Positions 25,779-34,292 are shown, counted from the stretch's first letter. The stretch: 64,000 nucleotides of DNA from Algoriphagus marinus (GCF_001936475.1 NZ_MSPQ01000007.1:248001-312000), one strand, 5' to 3'. Translations and numbers: made by a program. Notes: generated by a model from the letters alone, not told the origin.

Positions 25779-26363
25779 TTAGAAATGTAAGATTCTAGTT
25801 CTTCCCAAGGAATCTTTCACCTCGAAATAAACTTCTTCCGGAGAAACACCTTTTAATTTGTAGTCTTTTCTAAAACCTTCTGGCTGGTTAACAGTCTCCT
25901 GGAAAAGAATCTTGTTTCCATTTTCCATCCGGATCTTTACTTCCACACCAGGATTTTCAAGTCCGATAACGGCGAGATTAATCGTCTCATCATCAATCTG
26001 ATGACCATATGCCATTAAAGGATAATCGACTGCTGCCTTTTCTTTTTCAAAAGTTTCGACTGTATAGACGACTTCCTCATCCTCGGTAGAAATCATGACC
26101 TGATACTCTCCACAAGGCAAATGGTCCAAGTTATAAGGAACCATCAAATCATTGTTGACTTTTACTTTCCTTTGATGAAGGATTTTGCCATTCTCATCCA
26201 TAATGGCGATTTTAGCTTTTCCTACCCCATCTTTAAGAAGTACATTGATGTGCTTGAATTTTGCATTGACATTTGACATTGCTGCCAAGTCTTCGTTTTC
26301 ATTTGCAGCAAAACTAGATGTAGCTAAAAGTCCTGCTAGAGCGAAAGTGAATAAAGTTTTCAT
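25779..26363 (-). CDS. Secreted hypothetical protein with beta-sandwich repeats
   Basis: A Sec signal (FTFALAGLLATSSFA, cut before ANENED) is followed by two similar Ig-like stretches: one around KAKIAIMDENGKILHQRKVK with LPCGEYQVMISTEDEEVVYTVETF, the second around VEVKIRMENGNKILFQETVN with SLGRTRILHF at the end. This is the look of the DUF3244/sorting-domain-like sandwich found in Bacteroidota envelope proteins, but I cannot name a family with confidence and no cleavable type IX signal is evident. It has a long GC-rich leader (see 26393-26470). Function unknown. Confidence 0.6.
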   Translation of the reverse strand: MKTLFTFALAGLLATSSFAANENEDLAAMSNVNAKFKHINVLLKDGVGKAKIAIMDENGKILHQRKVKVNNDLMVPYNLDHLPCGEYQVMISTEDEEVVYTVETFEKEKAAVDYPLMAYGHQIDDETINLAVIGLENPGVEVKIRMENGNKILFQETVNQPEGFRKDYKLKGVSPEEVYFEVKDSLGRTRILHF

Positions 26364-26392
26364 AATAATGTTGGTTTAGATAATGAGTTGGT

Positions 26393-26470
26393 TTAGTACG
26401 TTATGCCATTACTCCTTGCGAAGCCCGTACCACCTATGCCATGACCCTGCATTGGAGTCCATTTTCAGGG
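26393..26470 (-). other. GC-rich leader element with two overlapping mini-frames
   Basis: In the presumed 5' leader of the hypothetical gene the base composition jumps from ~30% to ~50% GC over ~75 bases. Two overlapping mini-frames are open there: 26409-26462 (MDSNAGSWHRWYGLRKE) and 26393-26452 (MQGHGIGGTGFARSNGITY). Short stems are possible (AGTCC/GGACT, or CCCTG/CAGGG as a mutually exclusive alternative; GTAC/GTAC lower down). It could be a leader peptide, a cis-acting RNA, or a small dispersed repeat. I do not recognise a known riboswitch. Confidence 0.3.
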
Positions 26471-26691
26471 ACTGCTTTTTTTGAAAAATTAACTTTCAGG
26501 CAAAATTAAATTTGGCAATAAGTCTGATTTCTTTACAAAAATTGTCTTGAAAGGGTACAATTTCTCGTTCGCTTGTCACGATGCCGAACAGTTTTTGATG
26601 ATTTTGCCAAAAAACCAGGTTGCATCATATTGCGCGCGTTAGTAAAAATTAATCTTGAAAAAATTTTCAACACCTTGGATTCAAATATTTT

Positions 26692-26723
26692 ATAAAAAAA
26701 AACCTGTACGGTTATGTACAGGT
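26692..26723 (-). terminator. Intrinsic terminator of the pncB-pncA-thioesterase operon
   Basis: An 8-bp perfect stem ACCTGTAC/GTACAGGT (26702-26709 with 26716-26723); read on the minus strand it runs into a long T tract (the A-run at 26692-26702 of the plus strand). Confidence 0.8.
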
Positions 26724-26761
26724 CTTGTCCGCTGGGACACATATTTTTGATATAAATCAAA

Positions 26762-27274
26762 TCAACTCTTGAGTTCTGTAGCCAGCCATTTAACACGATC
26801 TTTGATATTCATCGTTGAAACATCCAAGTTTCCTGAGGTAGCTTTTAGAAAATCCTGAACTGCTCCGGTATGATCTGTGGATTTCCCCTCTCCCAAAGTG
26901 ACATATCGCATCGTTGACCAAAGGAGTGTTTTCAATTGAGTTTTAGAATCATCGGTCATATAATATTCCACCACCATAGTATTATGATTATGCCATATTA
27001 CCCGGCTCATGATCCTGACCCACTCGCCTACCATAGCAGGCCGAACGTAGCTGATGTTATGGTTATATACCACCCAAGCTGCTTTATAAGTACGAATTAG
27101 ATCTATGATTTCCAATCCATAAAGCTTTGGCACTTGATCTTCTCGGGCATTGAAGAAATAATCAAAGTACTTGGCATTATTCAAATGCCGAAGCGGGTCA
27201 CAATCCTGAAAGCGAATCACGACTCTACTTTCAGTTTCTTTTGGATAATGTTTCTCAGGGTTGTACTCAAACAT
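26762..27274 (-). CDS. Acyl-CoA thioesterase, hot-dog fold
   Basis: 4-hydroxybenzoyl-CoA/YbgC-type thioesterase: the family motif RFQDCDPLRHLNNAKYFDYF (Asp followed by HLNN) lies at about residues 22-41, then VYNHNISYVRPAMVGEWV for the second strand pair. 170 residues is slightly longer than YbgC (~135), with a short C-terminal tail (NIKDRVKWLATELKS). It is the last gene of the minus-strand operon, 11 bases after pncA, which hints at house-keeping co-transcription more than a shared pathway. Acyl substrate unknown. Confidence 0.85.
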   Translation of the reverse strand: MFEYNPEKHYPKETESRVVIRFQDCDPLRHLNNAKYFDYFFNAREDQVPKLYGLEIIDLIRTYKAAWVVYNHNISYVRPAMVGEWVRIMSRVIWHNHNTMVVEYYMTDDSKTQLKTLLWSTMRYVTLGEGKSTDHTGAVQDFLKATSGNLDVSTMNIKDRVKWLATELKS

Positions 27275-27285
27275 ATTCTTTTGCT

Positions 27286-27912
27286 TTATAAATCATCACT
27301 TGTTATCAACTTTACTCCTGCTGCTTCAAGTTCTGCCAAGGCATCTTTGCCATCCTCTGGATTTAAATTCACCGCCCGAGTAGCATCAGTAAACAGAAAA
27401 GTATCAAACTCAAGTTCATTCGCATCTAGGGCAGTGAACTTGACACAGTAATCCAAAGCCAACCCACAGATAAAAACTCGGTCGATTTGATTCTTTTTAA
27501 GGTAAGTGGATAGACCAGTATCGCCTCTTTTGGCATTATCAAAAAAACCTGAGTAGGAATCCACTTCCCGGTTCATTCCTTTTTGAAAAACCTTTCTCCA
27601 GGTCTTCTTAATCAGATCTTTTGAAAATTCAGCTCCTTCTGTTCCCTGCACACAGTGAACTGGCCAAAGGACTTGACTTAATCCATTCAAATCGATTAGT
27701 TCACCGATTTGTCGACCTGGATTATTAGCAGCAAAACTTTTATGATCCGCAGGATGAAAATCCTGAGTAACTACTATAAAATCGAACTTATCTTGAATAG
27801 CATTGATCACGGGGATGATCTCATCACCTTTTGGAACCGCCAAGGCTCCCCCCGGAAGAAAATCATTCTGAACATCTACGATGATCAGCGCATCCTTTTC
27901 AGTCAGTTTCAT
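27286..27912 (-). CDS. pncA: Nicotinamidase
   Basis: Hydrolyses nicotinamide to nicotinate for NAD salvage. Isochorismatase-like fold with the catalytic Asp in IIVDVQNDFLPGGALAV, the metal ligands in TQDFHPADHKSFA, the LWPVHCVQGTEGAEF motif and the nucleophilic Cys in CGLALDYCVKFTALDA. Length 208 matches E. coli PncA. Its start overlaps the end of pncB by 14 bases, so the two successive enzymes of the salvage route are translationally coupled. Confidence 0.97.
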   Translation of the reverse strand: MKLTEKDALIIVDVQNDFLPGGALAVPKGDEIIPVINAIQDKFDFIVVTQDFHPADHKSFAANNPGRQIGELIDLNGLSQVLWPVHCVQGTEGAEFSKDLIKKTWRKVFQKGMNREVDSYSGFFDNAKRGDTGLSTYLKKNQIDRVFICGLALDYCVKFTALDANELEFDTFLFTDATRAVNLNPEDGKDALAELEAAGVKLITSDDL

Positions 27913-29386
27913 GATCTAGTTTTTTAGCTTTTAAAACCAATTCCATTCGCAATTGATGTAGATTTTCTTCCAACCCTACTGGGTACAAATGTGGATTTAC
28001 CAATCGCTTGTGTGTTTTATCCAAAGATTCCAACTGGGATTTTGCTCGGCTTCTGATTTGATCCATGGTGGGAGAATCATAGACTATTTTCCCTTTTCTG
28101 AATATCTCTTTGAGGAGAATTTCCTCCTGATAGAAATAAGGCATCAGTCGTTTCCGTCTAGTAGGATCGATAGGATCAATGATGATTACACCTTTGGGGT
28201 CTATAGGCTTGTCTTCCAGATAAATCATATCTGCTACAGCTTTTTCTTTGGAATAGTATCGTTTCACATTATGGAAACCCGGAATATTTATTTTCAAGGA
28301 TTGCTGAGAAAGCTTAATTTTTGGCTCCCATTCCCCATCCTCATTTCGAATTGCTGACAATTTGTAAACTGCACCTAGAGCTGGTTGATCAAAAGCTGTC
28401 ACCAATTTAGTTCCTACACCCCAGACATTTATTGATGCTTCCTGAGTTTTCAGGGAGGTGATAATGTGCTCATCCAGATCATTTGACGCTACTATCTTCG
28501 CATCTTTAAATCCCTCTTCATCGAGCATTTCTCTTGCCTTATTACTGAAATAGGCCAGATCGCCTGAATCGATTCGGATTCCAACCATTTCCTTCCCTTT
28601 GCTTCTCAATGCCTTCCCCACTTTAATAGCATTCTTTACCCCATTGAGCGTATCATAGGTATCTACCAAAAAGATACAATTGTCAGGGAATGCATCTGCA
28701 TAAGCTTCAAAAGCTTCCAATTCCGTTTCGAATGACATAATCCAGCTATGCGCATGAGTACCTGATACTGGGATTCCAAAAAGTTTCCCAGCCATCACAT
28801 TACTAGTGGAAGCACAACCTCCTATATAAGATGCACGGGAAGCAGCCAGTGCACCGTCTATTCCCTGTGCTCTTCTCAATCCAAATTCCAAGACAGGCTC
28901 GCCTTTGGCTGCCAAATTAATTCGGGCAGCTTTGGTGGCTATTAAAGTCTGGAAATTCAGAATATTCAATAAAGCTGTTTCCAAAAGCTGACATTGAATT
29001 AGCGGCCCTTTTACTCTTACAAGTGGTGAATTTGGAAAAACCACTGTTCCTTCTTCCACAGCATCGATATCACAGGAAAATTTCATTTTGGAGAGGTAAT
29101 CCAAAAATGCCTTTTCAAAAACAGGAGATCCCTCCTTGGATTTCATATCCGCCAGATAAGAAATATCAGCCTTTTCAAATTTAAAATTTTTGCAATAGTC
29201 TATGACATAGTCCAATCCCGCAGCCAGCGTGAAACCTCCTTGAAAGGGATGCTTCCTGAAAAAAAGATTAAAAACTGCTTCTTGCTCAGCTTTCCCCGAT
29301 TTCCAATAGGCATAAGCCATCGTGATCTGATAAAAATCAGTAAGTAATGCGAGTGAAGATTGATATAAGTCTTTGGTGATTTTCAT
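27899..29386 (-). CDS. pncB: Nicotinate phosphoribosyltransferase
   Basis: Joins nicotinate and PRPP to give nicotinate mononucleotide, using the product of the overlapping pncA. Family motifs include LLTDFYQITMAYAYWKSGK at the start, FNLFFRKHPFQGGFTLAAGL, EFGLRRAQGIDGALAASRAS and GIRIDSGDLAYFSNKARE with VASNDLDE. At 495 residues it belongs to the longer bacterial/eukaryote-like group. I start at the ATG at 29386 rather than the TTG two codons upstream. It follows the transporter gene by only 25 bases, so the promoter at 30268-30296 probably drives all four genes. Confidence 0.96.
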   Translation of the reverse strand: MKITKDLYQSSLALLTDFYQITMAYAYWKSGKAEQEAVFNLFFRKHPFQGGFTLAAGLDYVIDYCKNFKFEKADISYLADMKSKEGSPVFEKAFLDYLSKMKFSCDIDAVEEGTVVFPNSPLVRVKGPLIQCQLLETALLNILNFQTLIATKAARINLAAKGEPVLEFGLRRAQGIDGALAASRASYIGGCASTSNVMAGKLFGIPVSGTHAHSWIMSFETELEAFEAYADAFPDNCIFLVDTYDTLNGVKNAIKVGKALRSKGKEMVGIRIDSGDLAYFSNKAREMLDEEGFKDAKIVASNDLDEHIITSLKTQEASINVWGVGTKLVTAFDQPALGAVYKLSAIRNEDGEWEPKIKLSQQSLKINIPGFHNVKRYYSKEKAVADMIYLEDKPIDPKGVIIIDPIDPTRRKRLMPYFYQEEILLKEIFRKGKIVYDSPTMDQIRSRAKSQLESLDKTHKRLVNPHLYPVGLEENLHQLRMELVLKAKKLDHETD

Positions 29387-29411
29387 GGACAAAGGGTTAT
29401 TCTTAAGTCTC

Positions 29412-30215
29412 TTACTTTTCTCTTAAATTCAATAAAATTCCGAGCAAAACCAATCCCATACCCACGTAAGACATTACACCGAAAGTTTCTCCAAAGAAAA
29501 GGAATCCAAAAAATAAGGCGTAAAGAATACCGATATAGCTTAAACTGGAAACTTTAGAAACGTTTGCATTTTGATAAGCAATGGTCATAAAGTATTGTGC
29601 TGCCTGGGTGCATATCCCTATCCAAAGCAAAATCAACCAATCCCAACCAATTGGCTGAACCCAGGTAAAATAGCTGACAAGTGATGCTACCGGCAAGGTG
29701 ACTAGCGGAAAATAGAAAATAATGACAAGCGGGTGTTCTGTATTTTTCAATTTTCGGATGACATTATACGCAAGACCAGAAAATAAAGCGGAAATTATTC
29801 CTATACTGACATACAGAAGGTTAACCCGAGCATCAAATCCCTGAAGCACGATAACTCCGGCAAATGAGATCCCAAAAAATAGAAACTGAATAGGTCTTAC
29901 CCGCTCCTTGACTAGAAATATCCCAAGAATTGTGGTGAAAATCGGAGATAAATACTGAATCGTAACGGCCGAAGCCAGTGGGATTTTTTGTAAAGTATAA
30001 AAGAATGAAATCAGTCCAACTGAGCCAACTATACCTCTTATGATCAGTAGCTTTCTATTATTACCGAAAACTGGCACACCTATTTTCTTCAGCACCAAAA
30101 AGCTAAAAACTAAACTAAAAATAGAACGGAAAAGGATAATTTCTATGGCAGGAATATGAGGAATGAATTTCACCGAGACGTTCATCAACGCAAAAAATAC
30201 CCCTGCCAAAAGCAT
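29412..30215 (-). CDS. EamA/DMT-family membrane transporter
   Basis: Ten-helix drug/metabolite transporter with two EamA repeats; helix-rich segments are visible throughout, e.g. MLLAGVFFALMNVSVKF at the start, IRGIVGSVGLISFFYTL, then IISALFSGLAYNVIRKL and GICTQAAQYFMTIAYQ in the second half. The open frame extends to a TTG at 30335 (307 residues), but a good promoter lies inside that extension, so I use the ATG at 30215 (267 residues, starting at helix 1). It is the first gene of an apparent operon with pncB, pncA and the thioesterase; uptake of a pyridine precursor would fit, but that is guesswork. Confidence 0.82.
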   Translation of the reverse strand: MLLAGVFFALMNVSVKFIPHIPAIEIILFRSIFSLVFSFLVLKKIGVPVFGNNRKLLIIRGIVGSVGLISFFYTLQKIPLASAVTIQYLSPIFTTILGIFLVKERVRPIQFLFFGISFAGVIVLQGFDARVNLLYVSIGIISALFSGLAYNVIRKLKNTEHPLVIIFYFPLVTLPVASLVSYFTWVQPIGWDWLILLWIGICTQAAQYFMTIAYQNANVSKVSSLSYIGILYALFFGFLFFGETFGVMSYVGMGLVLLGILLNLREK

Positions 30216-30267
30216 GGACTGCACACTGGTAATTTTCAAAATCGGTGGTTTTAAATTCCTTATTCTC

Positions 30268-30296
30268 CAAAGGTAAAAAGGATTTATAAAGTTCAA
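30268..30296 (-). promoter_or_regulatory. Promoter of the transporter-pncB-pncA operon
   Basis: On the minus strand TTG (30296-30294), an 18-base spacer, then TACCTTTG (30275-30268), an exact match to the Bacteroidota TAnnTTTG element. The start site would be near 30260, about 45 bases before the ATG at 30215. It rules against the longer reading frame starting at 30335. Confidence 0.7.
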
Positions 30297-30359
30297 CCTT
30301 TCTAATTGATTCGCATTTTCAAAAAAACCTTTCAAGATTTGTAAAGTTAAACTCTCACT

Positions 30360-30809
30360 ATGGCATTATCTATCGGCAAATTGGCCCCAACATTTTCTTT
30401 AGCCTCCACAAGCGGCAGTACATTATCCTCTTCGAAAGACTTACAGGGAAAAAGCTTTATTCTTTATTTTTATCCCAAGGATTTCACCCCGGGATGCACA
30501 GCAGAAGCTTGCGAGTTCCGCGATCAATTCGAAGCATTTCGAGAGTTGGAAATTCCGGTATTTGGGATTAGCAGAGATTCTATCGAAAGTCATCTCAAGT
30601 TCAAAGCAGCCCACAAACTTCCATTTGAATTACTTTCTGATCCAGACGGAAAAGTATGTAAAGCTTATGACGCTTTGATCCCATTGATCAAAATGCCCAA
30701 AAGAGTTACCTATTTGATTGACGAATCAGGAAAAATAGCAGGTGTGTTTTCCGAAATGTTTGAGTCCAAAGGCCACATAAATGCCATGCTTAAAAAGCTT
30801 AAGAAATAA
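30360..30809 (+). CDS. bcp: Peroxiredoxin, Bcp/PrxQ type
   Basis: Thiol peroxidase that reduces H2O2 and organic hydroperoxides in the cytoplasm. The motif DFTPGCTAEACEFRDQF gives the peroxidatic Cys46 and the resolving Cys51 five residues on, the arrangement of atypical two-Cys PrxQ enzymes. 149 residues, full length, no signal peptide. The last 11 bases overlap tail to tail with the ABC ATPase gene on the other strand. Confidence 0.95.
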   Translation: MALSIGKLAPTFSLASTSGSTLSSSKDLQGKSFILYFYPKDFTPGCTAEACEFRDQFEAFRELEIPVFGISRDSIESHLKFKAAHKLPFELLSDPDGKVCKAYDALIPLIKMPKRVTYLIDESGKIAGVFSEMFESKGHINAMLKKLKK

Positions 30810-31467
30810 GATCCGAAGCCTCAATCAATCCATCTTTCATAGTCACTTTTCGATCTGCCATATTCGCTAGCTCCTCGTTGTGTGTGACGATTACGAATGC
30901 CTGACCAAGTTCTTTGCGAAGGGTGAAAAACAATTCATGAAGACCACGGGCGTTTTTAGTATCTAAATTTCCTGAGGGTTCATCTGCGAAAACCACAGCT
31001 GGATTATTGATAAGAGCTCTTGCCACAGCCACTCGCTGCTGCTCTCCCCCACTTAAAGTATTTGGCTTTGAATCCAACCGATGTGAAATTCCCAATAATT
31101 CGGCAAGCTCAGCAGCTTTCTTTGCCAGCTGATTTGAATTGGTATTTCTGATAAAACCTGGAATCTGAATATTTTCTAAGGCCGTAAACTCCGGCAAAAG
31201 ATTATGGAATTGAAAAATAAATCCTATTTGTTCATTTCTGAATTTTGCCAGCTCTTCTCCTTTCAATCGGATCAAATCCAAACCATTCATTTCAATCTGC
31301 CCACGATCAGGCTTATCTAAAGTTCCTAAAATCTGAAGCAAGGTGGATTTTCCTGCTCCTGAAGAACCTACAATAGAAACGATTTCAGATTTAGAAATCT
31401 CCAGATTTACTCCTTTAAGTACTTGAAGGTTTCCATAAGATTTATGGATTCCGTTGGCTTTCAGCAT
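30799..31467 (-). CDS. ABC transporter ATP-binding protein, LolD/MacB-like
   Basis: Motor subunit of an export-type ABC system. Walker A is IVGSSGAGKSTLLQILGTLD, the Q-loop region is IGFIFQFHNLLPEFTALEN, the signature is LSGGEQQRVAVARALINNP and Walker B VVFADEPSGNLD, a set typical of the LolD/MacB/FtsE group; 222 residues matches LolD. The PSGNLD form of the Walker B end is common for LolD. No LolC/E-like permease is adjacent, so its membrane partner is elsewhere. It ends overlapping bcp by 11 bases. Confidence 0.88.
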   Translation of the reverse strand: MLKANGIHKSYGNLQVLKGVNLEISKSEIVSIVGSSGAGKSTLLQILGTLDKPDRGQIEMNGLDLIRLKGEELAKFRNEQIGFIFQFHNLLPEFTALENIQIPGFIRNTNSNQLAKKAAELAELLGISHRLDSKPNTLSGGEQQRVAVARALINNPAVVFADEPSGNLDTKNARGLHELFFTLRKELGQAFVIVTHNEELANMADRKVTMKDGLIEASDLIS

Positions 31468-31557
31468 ACTAAGTTTTTTTTATGTCTCAAAAATAGAATA
31501 AATCCCTCAAATTCAGGAATCAAAGCCTTTTTTCCCGAAAAAAGGAATAATTCAGGT

Positions 31558-31588
31558 TTGATTTATCAACACTTTGAACGTAACTTCG
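31558..31588 (+). promoter_or_regulatory. Candidate promoter for sucC
   Basis: TTTG (TTG at 31558-31560), 20-base spacer, TAACTTCG (31581-31588), one mismatch from TAnnTTTG. It would start transcription about 13 bases before the ATG at 31607. Confidence 0.45.
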
Positions 31589-31606
31589 TGCAAAAATTCA
31601 GACAGG

Positions 31607-32821
31607 ATGAATATTCACGAATATCAGGCTAAAGAAGTACTAAAAGGTTACGGTGTACGAATTCAGGAAGGCATAGTAGCTGACAGCCCTGAAGCGGCAC
31701 ATGAAGCAGCAGTAAAACTCAATGAGAAAACAGGCACTTCATGGTTTGTAATCAAAGCACAAATTCACGCAGGTGGTCGTGGTAAAGGTAAAGTACAAGA
31801 AACCGGATCAAACGGTGTGGTACTAGCCAAAAAACTGGAAGACGTAGCCGAGAAAGCCAAGAATATCCTTGGTGGGACTTTGGTGACACACCAGACAGGT
31901 CCTGAAGGTAAAAAAGTCAATAAAGTTTTGATCGCTGAGGATGTGTATTATCCTGGAGCTTCAGAACCAAAAGAATATTACGTATCGATCCTACTCGATA
32001 GAGCTAGTGGTAGCAATGTGATCATGGCTTCTACTGAGGGAGGAATGGATATCGAAGAAGTTGCAGAAAACCATCCTGAAAAGATTATCAAAGAATGGAT
32101 CGATCCTAAGGTAGGCTTACAAGGTTTCCAAATCCGAAAGGTTGCTTTCAAACTTGGTCTTAGCGGAAATGCATTTAAAGAAATGGTGAAGTTTATCGCT
32201 GCTCTTTATAAAGCTTATGAGGCTACAGACTCATCTCAGTTTGAGATCAATCCTGTTTTAAAAACTTCTGATGATAAAATCCTTGCAGTAGATGCGAAGG
32301 TTAACTTAGACGATAATGCACTTTATCGTCATCCAAACTTGGCTGAGTTGAGAGACGTAGCTGAAGAAGATCCTTTGGAAGTAGAAGCCGGTAAATCAGG
32401 TCTTAACTATGTGAAGCTTGACGGAAACGTAGGTTGTATGGTTAATGGTGCTGGTCTTGCAATGGCAACCATGGACATGATCAAATTAGTAGGTGGTGAG
32501 CCTGCTAACTTCCTGGATGTAGGAGGAGGAGCAAATGCTACTACTGTTGAAGCTGGATTTAGAATCATTCTTCAGGATCCAAACGTAAAAGCAATTTTGA
32601 TCAATGTATTTGGAGGAATTGTAAGATGTGATCGTATCGCTAGTGGTGTGGTTGAAGCTTACAAATCAATCGGTGATATCAGAGTTCCTATCATCGTACG
32701 TTTGCAAGGAACTAACGCTGAAGAAGGCGCAAAGATTATTGACGAATCAGGTCTAAAAGTAGCTTCGGCTATCACTTTGAAAGAAGCTGCTGATAAAGTA
32801 CAGGCAGTCCTTCAGGGTTAA
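31607..32821 (+). CDS. sucC: Succinate-CoA ligase (ADP-forming), beta subunit
   Basis: TCA-cycle enzyme making ATP or GTP from succinyl-CoA. The family start MNIHEYQAKEVLKGYGV fixes the ATG at 31607 (404 residues); a further 11 codons upstream are open but non-family. The ATP-grasp domain includes IKAQIHAGGRGKGK and the C-terminal ligase domain has NGAGLAMATMDMIKLVGGEPANFLDVGGGA, then NVFGGIVRCDRIASGV. The alpha subunit gene sucD is not adjacent, as in many Bacteroidota. A tRNA-Arg gene starts 13 bases after the stop and the pair shares one terminator, so the tRNA may be cut from the same transcript. Confidence 0.97.
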   Translation: MNIHEYQAKEVLKGYGVRIQEGIVADSPEAAHEAAVKLNEKTGTSWFVIKAQIHAGGRGKGKVQETGSNGVVLAKKLEDVAEKAKNILGGTLVTHQTGPEGKKVNKVLIAEDVYYPGASEPKEYYVSILLDRASGSNVIMASTEGGMDIEEVAENHPEKIIKEWIDPKVGLQGFQIRKVAFKLGLSGNAFKEMVKFIAALYKAYEATDSSQFEINPVLKTSDDKILAVDAKVNLDDNALYRHPNLAELRDVAEEDPLEVEAGKSGLNYVKLDGNVGCMVNGAGLAMATMDMIKLVGGEPANFLDVGGGANATTVEAGFRIILQDPNVKAILINVFGGIVRCDRIASGVVEAYKSIGDIRVPIIVRLQGTNAEEGAKIIDESGLKVASAITLKEAADKVQAVLQG

Positions 32822-32833
32822 AATAAAAAGTAC

Positions 32834-32907
32834 GCACTCGTAGTTCAACTGGATAGAATATCAGATTTCGGCTCTGAGGGTTGAGGGTTCGAATCCTTCC
32901 GAGTGCA
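32834..32907 (+). tRNA. tRNA-Arg (anticodon TCG)
   Basis: A 74-base cloverleaf: acceptor arms GCACTCG/CGAGTGC, D-arm GTTCAACTGGATAGAAT, anticodon arm TCAGA-TTTCGGC-TCTGA with TCG at 34-36, and T-arm GAGGG-TTCGAAT-CCTTC. Discriminator A at 32907; CCA is not encoded. It would read CGA and other CGN codons. Located 13 bases downstream of sucC. Confidence 0.93.
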
Positions 32908-32910
32908 CGA

Positions 32911-32940
32911 AGCTCAGACGAAAGTCTGGGCTTTTTTTTT
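32911..32940 (+). terminator. Intrinsic terminator after sucC and tRNA-Arg
   Basis: A 9-bp stem AGCTCAGAC/GTCTGGGCT around loop GAAA followed by nine T residues. Confidence 0.88.
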
Positions 32941-33351
32941 GTTTTTTTATTTGAAAAGAGGAACTCTATAAGCACTTATAACACTTTCCAAAAATCTAAC
33001 TGAAGCTTTTACATTATCCCCTACTGGCTGGAATCAGAATCGCTGTCCTCATGAAAAACTCGAAGACGCTAAAGATTCCCCCTTCCAAAAAATCTAGTCT
33101 TTACCTCTTTATTGTTGGCTGTACCGAAAAAGTGTTCTGGATATTTAAAAGCTTTTAAATCTAGACTATACAATTGTTTTGTAGGAAAATAAAAAAAATT
33201 GGATTTTTTGGAGAGGGTAAAATAAAAAAGCAGGAGAAAATCTCCTGCCCTTTATTTGAAAACTAAACCAACTATTATTTAACTACCACAATGAATTCAA
33301 AAATAATACATTTATATTCAAATCAAAACACCAAATAAAAATTTGTTTGAT
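32941..33351. other. Intergenic region, no gene seen
   Basis: About 410 AT-rich bases. The only structures I see are the terminator of the convergent DUF3078 gene at 33221-33248 and an A/T-rich tail. No open frame with protein-like composition and no tRNA or repeat stands out. Confidence 0.6.
33221..33248 (-). terminator. Intrinsic terminator of the DUF3078 gene
   Basis: Perfect 8-bp stem GCAGGAGA/TCTCCTGC (33230-33237 with 33241-33248); on the minus strand it runs into a T tract. It lies about 100 bases beyond the stop at 33352. Confidence 0.75.
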
Positions 33352-34248
33352 TTATTCTTTCACAGGGAAATTACCTCGTTTAAATGCAATTCCCAATGCT
33401 AAACCTTGGCTAAATTGGATTTTACTGTCCTGATCAAAATCATATATTGTCAGGGAAGTCAAACTCACATTAATTAGGTTCGAAACTTTGGCAGTAAGTC
33501 CTACATCAAGTCTATGATCTATTGTTTTGAATGCTAGAGTTTCATAATTCGCAAACATTTGATATCTCATCTTCAAGGATAGATTCTCAGACAACTTCTT
33601 ATTCCAATCTGCCAAGAGGCTAAATGCCAACCATTCTGTTCGAACTGTTTCTCCTATCTCCACACCATAATTATCAGGTACATTCAAATACAATTCAGTA
33701 TCTGAAACAAAAGTCCATCGAGGGGAAAAAGGAGAAATACGAAGACTGAACTCATCATTTGGCTTATATTCCAGACCTATTGAGGTAGTCAGGTAGGCGG
33801 GATTTGCAAATTTGGAAATCAAAGTACGTTCAGTATCTGTGAAATTATAACCTGGAGCAAACTGGGAAAGAAAATTCATCCCTAAGAAGTAATTCCACTT
33901 GTCGTTTATCTTATAACCGACTTTGGTATCCATAAAAAGGACGTCATTGGATTTTCTTCCATCTTCGCCTTTATTTTTGACCACACCATAGATAAAATCA
34001 AATTGATTGTCCCATGACCATTTTTCCTTTGCATAGTTAGCTCTACCATTAAGATAAACGCTAAAGGCTACTGAGTTTACGCCCCCGCCTTTCCAGTTAT
34101 CACTAAATGATGCTTGATTAATATTTAATCCTCCTGCAATTTCCTTAAGCCAATAGCTTGTATCCGCTTTTGTCAATGCGTCTTGATCCTGAGCAATCAC
34201 TTGACCCACTAAAAAAAGTAGAAGGGAAAACGTGTAAAATCTTTTCAT
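33352..34248 (-). CDS. DUF3078 domain-containing secreted protein
   Basis: Signal peptide MKRFYTFSLLLFLVGQVIAQ, then the DUF3078 region: SYWLKEIAGGLNINQASFSDNWKGGG is the family's N-terminal motif, followed by repeated outer-membrane-style strands such as WNYFLGMNFLSQFAPGYNF and FSLRISPFSPRWTFVSD, ending in LALGIAFKRGNFPVKE. DUF3078 proteins are Bacteroidota outer-membrane beta-barrel proteins of unknown role. I start at the ATG at 34248, which is the natural signal-peptide start; an outer ATG at 34290 adds 14 codons. A DUF202 gene lies 44 bases away, divergently. Function unknown. Confidence 0.85.
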   Translation of the reverse strand: MKRFYTFSLLLFLVGQVIAQDQDALTKADTSYWLKEIAGGLNINQASFSDNWKGGGVNSVAFSVYLNGRANYAKEKWSWDNQFDFIYGVVKNKGEDGRKSNDVLFMDTKVGYKINDKWNYFLGMNFLSQFAPGYNFTDTERTLISKFANPAYLTTSIGLEYKPNDEFSLRISPFSPRWTFVSDTELYLNVPDNYGVEIGETVRTEWLAFSLLADWNKKLSENLSLKMRYQMFANYETLAFKTIDHRLDVGLTAKVSNLINVSLTSLTIYDFDQDSKIQFSQGLALGIAFKRGNFPVKE

Positions 34249-34292
34249 AATAAGTAGTTTAAATTCAATTATAAATAGAACAAGGCACAAAT

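Larger units (their letters stand above)
26364..26761. other. Noncoding gap with structured-looking leader and a terminator
   Basis: This ~400-base gap holds the leader element at 26393-26470 belonging to the hypothetical gene, a TAATTTTG -7-like element on the minus strand (about 26500-26510), and the terminator at 26692-26723 of the downstream NAD-salvage operon. An 87-codon minus-strand open frame covering 26533-26796 looks non-coding. Confidence 0.5.

Noticed and set aside
26533..26796. 87-codon minus-strand open frame covering the NAD-operon terminator
   Set aside because: It overlaps the 3' end of the thioesterase gene and a clear terminator hairpin, has no family-like segment, and its composition is that of AT-rich noncoding DNA.
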